A stretch of DNA of 64,000 nucleotides from Torymus aiolomorphi (lineage: Eukaryota; Arthropoda; Insecta; Hymenoptera; Torymidae): positions 123,832,810 through 123,896,809 of the forward strand of contig CM070876.1 in NCBI GenBank assembly GCA_036365515.1. The letters are read 5' to 3'. Of this stretch, positions 41,956 through 53,991 are shown piece by piece (the first letter of the stretch is position 1; the number at the start of each line of letters is the position of its first letter). Both the position numbers and the translations under genes were made by a program. The notes below the pieces were generated by a model. That model was not told the origin of the DNA and ran no database searches. It worked only from the letters and a program-made list of their open reading frames with translations.

Positions 41956-42777
41956 CCCAGACAGCACAGACAATACTTAAAGAATTCATAAAGACTTTGA
42001 AAGAGCTCCCATGAATTCGCGAAATAATAAGTATTTATCCCCAAAGTATTCATAGTGAATTCCTTAAGAGTAGGTGCTATGTCCAGCCCGAAAATTCATT
42101 TCAAGTTCGTCATAGGTTCTTTTTTTGATTTAGTACTCATAAAGAGTTCATTAATAATTTTTCTTGAAGTCATATTATGGTACATGTAAAAAGCTTCATT
42201 TTTTTTTCTAGAAAAAGTATTCACTTTTAATTCACAATGAACTACTAAGTATTCATTGAGTATTCGTAATGAACTATTATTACACTCTTTACGAATATGA
42301 AATTATTCTAGTGAATTCTTTTATTAACTTTAAAGTAAACAAAAATATTTGCCTAGAGTTCCTAAACAGTTCATTCCAATTTTTTAGCCTACAAAAATCA
42401 ATCTTGTTTTGCAGCTGAATTTTAAAATAAAAATTTATTTACTTTACACAGACACGTCATAAAATTTTTAGTCCCCATTTGAAAATCAATTGAAAATCAA
42501 GACAATATCAAGACAATATTCGAAGAAAAAAAAACAGACAACACCAAGACTTGAAAACCAAGGACATATTCTTGATAATATTTTTTATAAAGATCTTGCA
42601 TTATTGTTATTGATAAATTTGTAAGAATAAGTAATTTTTTTTTTATCATTTATAAATTTTTATTACATATTAACTTCACAAATTAACTCTTTAAGGTTAC
42701 ATTTCATCCAAGAATTAGTACATATTAAAGATCTTATGGATTTATATTTTAACGAACATCGGTCATTTGTTAAAGGG

Positions 42778-43140
42778 AAAATAATTATTTATATAATTCC
42801 TAACCCCAAATAGACGGGGAATGCGAGTTCCACGCGTATACGGAAGCGCGTCAAACGTGTATACAAGGCAAAATAATTATTTATATAATTCCTAACCCCA
42901 AGTAGGCGGGGGATGCGAGATCCACGCGTTTACGGGAGCGTGTTAGACGTCCATAGAAGGCAAAATAATTATTTATATAATTCCTAACCCCAAGTAGGCG
43001 GGGCATGCGAGTTCCACGCGTATACGGGAGCGTGTCAGACGTGTATACAAGGCAAAATAATTATTTGTATAATTCCTAACTCCAAGATGGCGGGGGATGC
43101 GAGTTCCACGCGTATACGGGAGCAAGTCAGACGTGCATTC
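42778..43140. repeat. 92-bp minisatellite, left array (~4 units)
   Basis: Unit starts are at 42778, 42870, 42962 and 43054, an exact 92-bp spacing. Each unit contains AAAATAATTATTTATATAAT, TCCTAACCCCAAGTAGGCGG, GGGATGCGAGTTCCACGCG and TATACGGGAGCGCGTCAGAC, then GTGTATACAAGG. The same unit forms the array at 48.05-48.86 kb. Confidence 0.9.
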
Positions 43141-43613
43141 AAAATATTACATTACATTACACAAGTAACCCTGTAAGGAAAATGTATTTCCTGCATTCAG
43201 ATCCGGATTCTTAAATATACTATACGTGTGCAACATCAGAACATGCATTTCTACGGCTAGCAACACGTCTCACTCATACCCACTCTCATCTCACATACCC
43301 ACTCACAAACTCACACTTAAACAACATTCACACATCTTCAATCTTAAAATCTAATTAACAAATTTTATTATTTTCTGTATATAATTTTTGCAATATGCAT
43401 AATAGTAGTATATTCGATTGTATTCCTATATGTACATAATTGATCTAGTATAAAATAAACATATAAAATTTATAGGTTGATAACTTCAGTAACTTTCCTT
43501 ATGTCTAAAATTTTGTGATCATTTGGTAAATTATTAAATACTTTAATAGCCTTATTATAGCTGCTTTTATCGCTAACTTTTAGAATATTTTTAGGCAGAA
43601 TTATTGTTTTATT

Positions 43614-45438
43614 TCATGTTGTACTTTTAGAGGTTATAAATTTAATCTTCAGCGAGTTGTAATTGTATAATAATGATTCAGATGCAAAGAGCTGATTTAA
43701 ATTCATTGGTACTTTCTCAACAAAATTATTTTTACTTATTATTCTTAAAATTCTTTTTTGTGCTTTTTGTATCATTTTTATATTATTGTCACTGGCTCCT
43801 CCCCAAGCTAATATACCATAGCTGATAATGCTATGGAAAAATGCATAATATATAATTTTCAATGTAGGATATGCCATTATATTTTTTATTTTGTGGAATA
43901 AAAAATTTAGATATTTTGTTTTCTTTACAATGTGCTCTGCATGAATGTGCCATCTCAAATTGTAGTCAAAGTATATGCCTAGATATTTACAGCTCTCTAC
44001 TCTCGTAAGTTGTTCAGTGCCAATTCTTAAATTCATGTTTGTAGGTACACTATCGTAGTAATTTCCAAAAGTTATATATACTGTTTTACTCACATTCAGT
44101 GAAAGTTTGTTGAGGGCTAACCAAGTTGACACTGCTTTTAAATACCCGTTCATTTTGACTTCAACTTCACTCCACGTTTTTCCTGCAGCTAATATAGCCG
44201 TATCATCTGCATACGATAATGTGGACTCTTTGGGCATGCTAGTTAGTAGATCGTTTATATATATAATGAACAGTAATGGTCCAAGTATTGTTCCCCGTGG
44301 AACCCCTGTGTTTACCATTAACTGTTCACTAATATTATCGCCTATTCTTACAAACTGTCCCCTGTGTTTCAGATAACTTTCTAGTAATGAAAACGCTTTT
44401 CCTCTTATTCCATACCTATGTAGCTTGTCTAACAATATTTTATGATTAACCGTATCAAAAGCTTTTGCTAAATCTAGAAATGTTACTGCTATCGGTAGAC
44501 TCTTATCCAGTTTTTCAGATTCCTTTTGTAATGAAATTTAAAGCATCGTTGGTTCCTCTATTTTTTATGAAGACGTATTGAGTATCACTTAAGAAGTTAT
44601 TAATTGTAACCCATTCGTAAATTCTGTTATATATTATTTTTTCAAATATTTTTGCTATATTTGATATTAGTAATATTGGTCTATAGTTTTCCATTTTATT
44701 TTTCAATCCAGATTTATATATTGGTATTATTTCTGCAACTTTTAAAGCTTCTGGCCATGTTTCAGTTTCTATACATTGATTTAGAATGTCAGCTAGTGTA
44801 TCTGTTATGTATGGTGATATTATTTTTAGTGTCTTTGCATTAATCTTATCAACTCCTCCATTTTTTAATTTCATATTATCTATTATTTTCTGAATCTCAT
44901 ATTTATTAGTTGGTTTTAAAAACATGGTTTTAGGGTTATGTTTCGCTAATTCTAGCTCTTTATCTTTAGGTTTTTCAATGGATTCTGCCATTTTTCAACC
45001 GATATTGCAATAGTGTTCATTTATAGCTTTTACAATTTCTTTAGGGTCTTTTATTATCTTTTTTTTGTCAGTTTTTATTTCGGTGATATCTGTATTCTTT
45101 TCATCTTTTTTAGTTGTCCCCAAAGTATCATTAATTATGGACCATAGTTGTCTAGGGTTATTACTGTTTTTTTCTATAAGATTTTTTTCATTTTTCATTT
45201 TTGCATTTTTTATTATTTTATCTAGTAATTTTACGTAGTCTTTGTATTCTTTTCTTAGTATATAATTATTTGGTTCATTTTTCATCCTTTTATATAAGGA
45301 GTCCTTTTTTTTACGAGACACTATAATTGCATTTGTTATCCAGTCTTTCCTGGGCATTTTGTTGTTATTCCAATTTTTGCCTCTTTTTGGGTATATGTAT
45401 CGACTCTTTTCTATACAATTTTGAATCTCCTTTATCAT
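43614..45438 (-). pseudogene. LINE ORF2: reverse transcriptase
   Basis: The upstream piece (44995-45438) is the linker after the endonuclease, including NPRQLWSIINDTLG. The next (44515-44991) has FLKPTNKYEIQKIIDNMK, GGVDKINAKTLK, NYRPILLISNIAKIFEKII and a degenerate TQYVFIKNRGTNDAL. Motif A, DLAKAFDTVNH, lies at 44440-44475 in a different phase, so a frame change occurs near 44510. The last piece (43614-44435) has GVPRGTILGPLLFIIYIND (motif B), LSYADDTAILA (motif C) and KYLGIYFDYNLRW. Catalytic residues survive, but the frames are broken. Confidence 0.87.
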
Positions 45439-45477
45439 GCAATTAATCGCTATTATATAGTTGGATTTTTCTCCGAT

Positions 45478-46301
45478 TTATAAATTGACCAATCTATTGA
45501 TGAAGCAATATCTCTTAGTTTGTTGTAATTATATTTACAGGTTATATCTGTTGATTTATCCAGCTTGTGGCTATTTTTCTTATCTATCTGTATAAATAAA
45601 GGCTAATGATCTGTTATTGGATGTTTGAGTTTTTAAGTTTTAGTCGTTATTGTTTTTGTTTTTATGAAAATATTATCAATACAAGTTCCCTTTTCTGTAT
45701 TTAAATCATATGGCCTAGTTGTTCCAATAAAACCTGGGTAAAAACCCTTGTCTAAAAAGTTGTTTAGAAAATCCTGACCTATAAGGTTATCTTTGAGTAT
45801 ATCTGTATTGAAGTCTCCAATTACAAAGTGATTCTGAACATCTTTTTTTAATATTAGATATTTATTTATAAAGTTATAGTTGAATTTTAACGGAGTTATA
45901 TCATGCGATCTATATAACGACGAAATCTCTAATTTACTGTTGTTATTTAAGGTTATACTTGTATTTAATATTATAATATTATACATTTCTATTATTCCTG
46001 TTACTTGTGTAACGTTTTCTTTGATATAAACAACCACACCATCAGATTTATTGATTTTACTATTATTATAGTATGATTTATAACCCCTCAACTTGAAATA
46101 TTCATACCTGTCTAAAATATTTGTTTCTGTGCAAATTTGTAACTTTTCAAAATTTGCATTCAAGCTTCTTATATTGGTGTACATAATCACATTATCTTTC
46201 CTGTTACTTTCCTTATTAAGCGTCTCAACATCATCGTAGCTTATTTCTTGTTTTACTACTTCTTGTTGTATTTCTTCTATAAAAGCTTCATTATGATTCA
46301 T
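45478..46301 (-). pseudogene. LINE ORF2: APE-type endonuclease
   Basis: The ATG at 46301 overlaps the ORF1 stop. Recognisable parts are MYTNIRSLNANFEKL, then CTETNI, YKSYYNNSKINKSDGVVVYI, HFVIGDFNTDIL and TCIDNIFIK. Between FEKLQI and CTET there is room for only a few residues, so about 10-15 residues before the catalytic Glu appear deleted. The frame shifts near 45640. The final catalytic segment reads PITDH followed at once by a TAG (45615 region). The enzyme is inactive as written. Confidence 0.8.
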
Positions 46302-47962
46302 TTTGTTATGTTACTATTTTTCGATGGTGGGCTAACACCTGCCACAACACCATCCGGGAACTTCCTCGCTGTTAATGTTGTCCTTCCTCTTGTAATTATA
46401 GAGCTCTTAGTCAGTATTTCTTTGTAGTTGGGCGTATTATTTCTTTTCAAGTTGTCTAGAGATTCGGTTACTATATCTTGGTCTTTTAAGTTTCCCGCGT
46501 AACCTGTTTTAACATTTGTTGTTGACTTCTCGACTGGTAAGTTATCTTCAGACTTCTTTATTGGTAAAGTAGGTTTCTTATGATAATTTTCTGTTTTTTT
46601 CAGAGGATCATATGGATAATCTGTTTTTTGTATCATTATGTATAAATAATTTTTATATAACTCACATACGTTCCAGTTATTGGCTGCATGTTGTGTATTT
46701 CTTTTTGTTTTCTGGTTCTTTTTTTTGTAATTAATGCAGTTAATACATTGTAAATTTTTCTGATCACATAATTTTTCTTCATGTTTCTCTGAGCAGTGTA
46801 GACATGTATATTCTCCTTTACATTTTTTAGCACTATGCCCATATGTTTTACATTTGTGACACATACCGATATTGTAATCATCGTAGACTCTGCATCTGCT
46901 TGCTCCAACATAGATTTTCTTCTCATGCATAATATAAGCATATGCATCTGCATTAACTTCAGCTATCAACGTTGTAGAATTGGCTTTATTATTGATATAC
47001 TTATGCATTATATTTAACTCCATATTATCTTCTATTTCATTTCTATTTTTTATATCCATTTCCATGTCTTGATTGCTTTCTGTTTGGTACTCATTGTCTA
47101 CATTTATAATTTTAATTCTAGGTTTTTTCAATTCTTCAATTTAAACTTCTGCTTTTTCAGTTGTGTTAATTTTAAGTTTCATCTTGTTTACGTCTTGCTT
47201 ATTTTTACATTTGATGATAATTTTGTCTTCGGTTGTTATGATTTTGTTAACAAGTATCGTTGTGTTCTTATTTATTGACATTTTCGTTTCATGAAATAAT
47301 TTTTTTAGATCCTCCTTGTTCTTTGGTGTTATTATGATATCTGGAATATTATTATTAGTTTGATTTATCTGTTTACCAGTTATTTGTGCATAAGTTGACC
47401 CAGTTGAAGTTTGTTCTTTTCCATTCATTTGAAGCAGTTTATTTTTTTCCAATAATTCATTATTTAACACTTTTAGTATTTCATTTTTATCCATAATCTC
47501 CTTAATTAGCTCTTTTTGGTGTTTATTCTCAATATTTAACTTTTCATTTTTGTTATCTTGTTTTTGTATCTCCGTTACCAAATCTTGATTTTCTATTATC
47601 AATTTTTGATTTTCTGAAGGTTCACTTGTTTTAATTTGTGTCAGTTCATCTTCAGTTCCCTTTAATTTTTGCTTTGTATCTATATAACTTTTCTTTGTTG
47701 TTTCACGTTTTTCTTTTAATGTGTCATACTTTTCTTTTAACGTTTCATATTTTTCTTTTAATACTGTATAATGTTTCCCCAGTTTTTCCTTTTCATTCTG
47801 TAAAAGTACACTTGCAACATGTGGGTCTTTAGAGGTTATGTTATCTAGATCGTGGTCTTCGCAAATAATGTACAGGCTATCTATGTAGTTCTGTGTCTTT
47901 TTTCTTAAATAATCACTTTTGTGGTAGACCCCTTGACATACTGCACATATTAGGCACTGCAC
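46298..47962 (-). pseudogene. LINE ORF1: gag-like protein with coiled coil and zinc knuckles
   Basis: The frame is continuous from 47962 to 46298 except for one TAA at 47141-47143. The N-terminus has CLICAVCQGVYHK, resembling part of a PHD-type zinc finger, as found in ORF1 of some LINEs. Residues ~60-190 form a long coiled coil rich in KEKYETLKEK-type heptads. The C-terminal part has CHKCKTYGHSAKKC (CX2CX4HX4C) and CLHCSEKHEEKLC (CX2CX3HX4C) knuckles. ORF1 proteins of this group bind RNA and form the particle. The frame's integrity apart from one stop suggests moderate age. Confidence 0.82.
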
Positions 47963-48044
47963 TAAACTTTAAGGATGGCATTTAAATGAAATATCTCGAG
48001 GAGCAGTATGCTTTAGCACCCATTCGTCCTCCGCCATGTTGGAA

Positions 48045-48860
48045 TGGAGAAAATAAATATTTACAGAATTCCTAACCCCAAGTAGACGAGGGATGCGACT
48101 TCCATGCGTATACGGGTGCTCGTTAGACGTGTATACATGGAAAAATAATTATATAAATAATTCTTAACCCCAAGTAGGCGGGGGATCGGAGGTCCACGCG
48201 TATACGGGAGCGCGTCAGACGTGTATACAAGGCAAAATAATTATTTATATAAATCCTTCAAGTAGGTGAGGGATGCGAGTTTCACGCGTATACGGGAGCG
48301 CATTCGACGTATATATATGGAAAAATTCAAATAATTCTTAACCTCATGTAGGCGGGGGATGCTCCCGTATTCGCGTGGAATGCGCATCCACCGTCTACTT
48401 GGGGTTAACAATTATTAAAATAATTATTTAGCCATGTATACACGTTTAACGCGCTCCCGTATACGGGTAACTCGCATCCCTTGCCTACTTGGGGTTAGGA
48501 ATTAAATAAATAATTATAGCCTTGTATACACGTCTGACGTGCTCCCGTATACGCGTGGAACTCGCATCCCCCACCTATTTGGGGTTAGGAATCATATAAA
48601 TAATTATTTTGCCTTGTATACACGTCTGACGCGCTCCCGTATACGCGTAAAACTCGCATCCCCGGCCTACTTGGGATTAGGAATTATATAAATAATTATT
48701 TTGCCTTGTATACACGTCTGACGCGCTCCCGTATACGCGTAAAACTCGCATCCCCGGCCTACTTGGGATTGGGAATTATATATATAATTATTTTGCCTTG
48801 TATACACGTCTGATGCGCTCCCGTATACGCGTGGAACTCGCATCCCCCGCCTACTTGATG
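48045..48860. repeat. 92-bp minisatellite, right array with internal inversion
   Basis: About three and a half units run in the same orientation as the left array up to about 48360 (starts near 48050, 48143, 48234, 48320). About five and a half units then run in the opposite orientation to about 48860. The switch occurs at GCGGGGGATGCTCCCGTATT. The inverted units are more uniform than the direct ones. Small frames here repeat with the unit and are not genes. Confidence 0.88.
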
Positions 48861-49311
48861 TTTTGTTTATGTTTTCATCAAATTCGAAAAGAGTGTAATA
48901 GTAGTTCATTATGAATACATTTTTTAGGAACATATGAATTCTTGTACGAAAAATATTATTTCCATAATATGACTTCATAATAAGCAATTTACAAACTTAA
49001 TTATGAATACTTTTCTATATATAAAATATGAGCTCTTTGCTACAACTTGGAATGAACTCTTTACGAACTATTAGAGAATAGAGGGAGTCTCTTGAGATCA
49101 CGCAATGATCTAAAAGAATTTTTGTTGAACTGTTTAAGATTACTTATGGAACGCTTCTTCCATAAAACTAATCATAAAGAATTCTTGTGAAACGCAATTC
49201 TCGATAGGCAAGCTTCGGCTTTTCATCCGCTATGCGCGCGCCGGTGGTGCTTTCTGTGGATACACTGGAGTGCCGAGAGAGTATATAAGCCGTGTAATTC
49301 AAATTGTTGAA

Positions 49312-49407
49312 ATGACTTCACGCAGAGTCCGAAATTACAAGGCTTGTCTTGTTTTTGGTATCCCTTTCACATTGGGGACTAAAAAGTTTTACGACATGTC
49401 TAAGTAA
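49312..49407 (+). other. Small open frame (31 codons) preceded by a TATA-like element
   Basis: GAGTATATAAGCCG (49279-49292) precedes an ATG at 49312 by about 20 bp. The frame reads 31 codons (MTSRRVRNYKACLVFGIP...) to a TAA at 49405. I do not recognise it. It lies in the right arm of the composite just outside the well-conserved inverted block. It could be the first exon of a former transposase or mere chance. Confidence 0.25.
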
Positions 49408-50005
49408 AATAAATAAATTCTTTATTTTAAAATTTTGCCGTAAAAGGTCAATTTTTGCAGGCTAAAAAAATGCAAAGTAAAAATGCACTATCAAAGTATT
49501 CTAAAATTGTTTTAATAGTATTAAAAATGGATTCATGTTTTCATCTTTTTCAACCAAATATAACTATTTTGAAACTTATAAGTTAGTAATAAATTCTTTT
49601 ACAATTCATGGTACAATTGAATGTATCGTGTTTAAAAAATTGTTGTTCCAAATGATATAAATTGGAATTCATTATGAACTCTAGAAAATGTTCATTTTGT
49701 ATTCTATATAAATGCTTTTTAGGAATTAATAATTTAAGTAAATATAATTCTACAGGAATTCATTTTTTTATGAACTCTTCAGGGATGCATACTGATTGGA
49801 TACGCCTGGACATATCTACATTCATTAATAACTCTTTAACAATATTTTAAGAATTAATTATGAATAACCAATAGAATATTTTCTTAATACAATATGAATA
49901 CTTTTAATTCATTAAGAAGTCATTAAGTATTGTGTCAAAGAGTAATTTTAGAATTCTTTTAGCGAATTCTTTATGAACTCATCGCGAGCATGTGTGCCGT
50001 CTGGG

Positions 50006-51136
50006 AAATAAGCCCGGACACTCAAAAATCCGCCTGGCTACCCACCGATTAACGCTTTAATTTGCACAACAATCGTCTACTGCAAGTGCTCGTTGCATTG
50101 TACACTAAAATAGATGTAAAAATCCAAATCAGCAGTTCGAAAAACCTTCTGAATTACCGCGGATATTAATTATATATAACAAATGGGACGTTTTTACGCG
50201 TCAAGCTGAGATGTGACGTTCTCCCAACCAACGATATGTAATAACGGCCTCATAGATTTGATGCAGCTTTTCCTCCCTTTTAACTGAATTTTCTATTGTC
50301 AAACGTTATTAGTTATTTTGAAAAAACTTTATTGAAGTTATTTCGATTCCCCATAGTTATTTGCGAACTATCGAGTAAATTTATTTTAATAATGCGGTGA
50401 AATAATATTTATAAACGTATATTTTCTATTAAAACGAGGAGAAGTTAATGATATGAAATATTTTATAATATTTACAATAAATAAATATTTATAATATTTA
50501 TTTATTTTATAATTTGGGTTTTGTGGAAAATACTACTTGCTTGTAGTTTACAAAGTAATGGCTGGTTATTCTTTTCTCTGTGTAGTCTCAAGCTTGGAAA
50601 AAATATTCCCGCAGACGGTGTTCGCCACTTGCCGCGGGACACACGCGAGCGCGTAGGGCTGCCACTACAAAATTGGAGACAAAAATTCCGCTTGAGATGG
50701 CGCGTTCTTGGGAGCTTGCGCTGAAATAGCGTGTTCTTCCCTGCTCGTGCCGAGATAGCGTGTTTTAGCGAGCTCACGCCGACATAGCGCCTTCTTCCTC
50801 TCAGCCGTGTGTATGGACTCCAGTTTATCGATACTTTTATCAGGGACCTTACTGCCAATTGAAGTATTATATTGAGTATTGTTTCAAGTAATTCTTAAAA
50901 ATAAAGTTAAGCTAAATAACAAGTTAAGAAATTACTTAAGAAATAACTTAAGAAATTACTTAAGAAATTACTTAAGAAATTACATAAGAAATTACTTAAG
51001 AAATTACTTAAGAAATTACTTAAGAAATTACTTCAGACATTGCTCGAAACGTTAAAGAAATTTCTTAAGAAATTACTTAGGTAATTTCTCATTTTATTAC
51101 TTAAATGTCAAAATTATTTTTTAAGTAATTACTTAA
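50006..51136. other. AT-rich spacer with two small tandem arrays
   Basis: No gene is recognised. 50690-50800 has three to four degenerate ~43-bp repeats of GAGATAGCGTGTTCTT-type with GCTCGCGC spacers. 50918-51136 is a tandem array of AAGAAATTACTT units of about 14-16 bp. The minus frame at 50502-50858 overlaps the first array and has no recognised domain. Confidence 0.5.
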
Positions 51137-51816
51137 GGGGGCTAGACACCTTTTTCTCTGAAATAAGAAGTCACATTTTAATACATAAATGTAAACTAAT
51201 TATTTCATACTTTTTACATATAAAAGTGGGTATATTTACCTTACCTTAAAACTTTCTCCGATGGGCCTTTTATATGGTCCAGAACCATAGTCATCGATGA
51301 AACAAGTTTTTTCACTAACCGTAAGCTTTGAAATTTTTCTGTAGATGGATTGACTCCTGATTTAAACTAAATTACTCCTGAATAGTATAATTCTCATATG
51401 AGTGCAGTGATTTAGGATTAAATGTCGGAAAAAATTTTTACATCAGAAAAATTATGAAAAAATATAAAAAATTTAAAAAAATTAAAAAAAAAACTCTTGA
51501 AAAACAGCACAATTTTCTTTTCTCATTAGATCAAAAATCCCTACACTCATATGAGAATTATACTATTCAGGAGTAATTTAGTTCAAATGTGGAGTCAATC
51601 CATCCACAGGAAAATTTCAAAGCTTACGGTTAGTGGAAAAACTTGTTTCATCGATGACTATGGTTCTGGACCATATAAAAGGCCTATCGGAGAAAGTTTT
51701 AAGGTAAGGTAAATATACCCACTTTTATATGTAAAAAGTATGAAATAATTAGTTTACATTTATGTATTAAAATGTGACTTCTTATTTCAGAGAAAAAAGG
51801 TGTCTAGCCCCCTTAA
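51133..51816. mobile_element. TTAA-flanked palindromic MITE (piggyBac/Kolobok-like target)
   Basis: The element proper (51137-51812, 676 bp) begins GGGGGCTAGACACCTTTTT and ends AAAAAGGTGTCTAGCCCCC. The inverted arms are about 290 bp each and nearly identical. TTAA flanks both ends (51133-51136 and 51813-51816). The ~100-bp centre is A-rich. TTAA targets are characteristic of piggyBac and Kolobok elements; the ends alone do not decide between them. It interrupts the AAGAAATTACTTAAG array, which resumes to about 51930. Confidence 0.88.
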
Positions 51817-52630
51817 ACAATTACTTAAATATCGGATTTATTTCTTAAGTAATTACTTAATCGATTACTTAAATATCAAACGTATTTGTTAAGTAATTTC
51901 ATAAGTAATTACTTCAGAAATAAGTTAAGACGTAACCGTTGGTAACGCGAAGTTGACTCCGAAAAGAAAAAAATTCCGTTGGACGGAGCGTCTGATTGGC
52001 GGTTGTTATAATGCGCCCTGCGCTCCAATTGGTGGTTATTTCTTCGGTTGATCGGATCTTCGGGGATTCGAAATCTCATATGATATTTACACGCGGGAAA
52101 AGGATAAAAAATCGGTGGCTTATAAAATGGTTAGTAAAAAGCACTTTTGAGTAGACTATAAATTTATATGCATTTTTTATCTCATTCCCGCTTAAAAAAG
52201 ACGGACATAAGGAAAAACATTTTGGGTAATGGAAGTAAATCATGAGATTTTGCACATGTAGGGATATTATATTTAAATGGTATGAATTAAAAATTAGTGC
52301 CAATGTAATTATTTATAGTGGACTTTATGCAAAAATTTGGTATTCTATATTTACAAAGCCCACCGGTAAACTGCAAACCGTCGGGCCCGCCAAGTATGTA
52401 TGGAAGATTGGAGGACCACCCCTGCTAGAGCAGCTCTATAGACTTCCATTGTCCTCCCAAGATGCGTAATATTATAGAAATTTCAAAATTGAGAAAGAAT
52501 AATGAAAAATGGTGATGTGGTGGTAACTATGTAATTTTTTTATATAGGCTTTGACTTTTCGTAAATATCTGAAAAAATTCTTATGAATTTTAGAAATAAA
52601 AAGAAGGCATAATAGTTATATAATTAAAAT
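51817..52630. other. Remainder of the AATTACTTAAG array, then unannotated sequence
   Basis: The TTAAGTAATTACTTAA-type repeats continue to about 51930. 51940-52630 has no recognised feature. The 75-codon frame at 52242-52469 has no domain I know. Confidence 0.5.
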
Positions 52631-52750
52631 AATATTCGCCCACACGGGCGTAAAGTGCGTAGGTTCTATAAAGTTTTGTAAGAACTGCAGTATATGAGCT
52701 ATTATGACTCTTGGTAGTTAAGTTGTACTTTATGCCCGCTGGCTGAATAT
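52631..52750. mobile_element. 120-bp MITE-like element
   Basis: The left end ATATTCGCCCACACGGGCGT AAAGT is partly mirrored by the right end ACTTTATGCCCGCTGGCTGAATAT read inversely, with several mismatches. A nested hairpin GCCCACACGGGC lies in the left end. No target duplication is evident. Confidence 0.4.
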
Positions 52751-52935
52751 GTTTCATAAGTAGGTATGTAAAGTTGTATTATGTCAGTCAAGTTAACTTA
52801 TGGGTACTTGACTACAATAAATTGATTTCAGTACTTTCTTCTGTTTAATTTGTACAGAAAGATGAACAAATTTAAATACATTTCGAGATTCGAAGAAATA
52901 AAACGACTATAGGCAAATTGTGCTGTTTTTTTTTT

Positions 52936-53633
52936 ATAGATTACGCAGAAAAAACGTCTATACTTGCCTTATTTTATACTTTCGTAGAAAGTTTTATATT
53001 TATTTGTATAGTCATGAAAAAAATTATTACCATTTGTAGAGAGAGCTTATTGAATAGATGAGACTAGAAGAATTAAAAGGACTAGACAAATTGTGTTGTT
53101 AGAACGTACTTAAAAAATTAGCTTTTAAAAAACGTGTTGATTGTTTTAAAAAAATATTTAAGCTCTCATTAAAGTTTTTGGTACTCAGTTTGACGGATGT
53201 TGAGAGAGAGAGGGTGAGAGGAAGAGAGAGGGGAGGGAAAGAGAGGGAGGGAGAGGAAGAGAAACGGAGGGAGAGAGGAACTAATACTTGCCTTAGTTTA
53301 AACTTTTTTAAAATGTTTTTTTAGATAGATTTCACAACGTCTTAAGAGAAAATAATAGATTATACAGAAAAAACGTCTATACTTGTCTTATTTTATACTT
53401 TCGTAGAAAGTTTTAGATTAACAATATTATTATTGGTACAGTCATGAAAAAAATTATTATCATTTGCAGAGAGTGCTTATTGAATAGATGAGACTAGAAG
53501 AATTAAAAGGACTAGATAAATTGTGTTGTTAAAACGTACTTAAAAAATTAGCTTTTAAAAAACGTGTTGATTATTTAAAAAAAATATTTAAGCTCTCATT
53601 AAAGTTTTTGGTACTCAGTTTGATGTATGTTGA
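52936..53633. repeat. Direct duplication of ~270 bp with purine-rich insert
   Basis: The segment 52936-53202 recurs at 53353-53633 with roughly 90% similarity (shared GCAGAAAAAACGTCTATACT or TACAG variant, and GAATAGATGAGACTAGAAGA). Between the copies lies a (GA)n-rich tract, about 53203-53282, and a short linker resembling the repeat start. No coding sequence is recognised. Confidence 0.85.
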
Positions 53634-53991
53634 TAAATTATACAACAATATTAATATTTAATTATAAATAATAATCATTCATATCTGTTATAATTTGTTT
53701 TTTTTTCAATAAAAATGCAAAGCACTGGTATTAACATTTTTTGTCATGACTTTCATTTGATGAATAAAAGAAGCCAAATAAATGCAAACAACTACAAATA
53801 ACTGTAAGGAACTGTTACTAACAGCAAATAATAATTATAATTCCTATAGGATTATTAATCATAGAGTTATAAATCCTATAGATTTCGGACAACAAATTTG
53901 TTTCCGACGGCACGAGGCATACAGCATGCAATGTGGATTCACTGTGACTCATGGCAGAATTTTAGCAAATGTCCCCATAGCTTCTGATATG

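Larger units (their letters stand above)
43400..47985 (-). mobile_element. Jockey/CR1-group LINE, nearly full-length but decayed
   Basis: On the minus strand ORF1 (46298-47962) is followed by ORF2 with an APE endonuclease and reverse transcriptase (43614-46301). The element is AT-rich. The start codon of ORF2 overlaps the stop of ORF1 (ATGA). Decay consists of an in-frame stop in ORF1, an endonuclease deletion and stop, and a frame change inside the polymerase. The 3' untranslated region runs to about 43400. Exact ends and target duplication are not evident; 92-bp repeat arrays lie on either side. Confidence 0.85.
41956..50005. mobile_element. ~8-kb composite bounded by CCCAGAC inverted ends, containing 92-bp repeats and a LINE
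   Basis: The left end reads CCCAGACAGCACAGACAATA. The right end is the inverse of CCCAGACGGCACACATGC. Sub-terminal sequence on both sides is full of AATTC and TTCATAAAG motifs. A better-conserved inverted block lies farther in: 42390-42485 matches the inverse of 49370-49460 (TTTAGTCCCCA with AAAATTTTAAAATAAA). Inside are 92-bp minisatellite arrays on both sides and a decayed LINE between them. The ends also match smaller elements at 53992-54398 and 54868. No transposase is seen and no clear target duplication is readable. Confidence 0.6.

Noticed and set aside
42778..48860. CRISPR-like spaced repeats
   Set aside because: Units are directly contiguous 92-bp tandem repeats without unique spacers, in a eukaryotic context.
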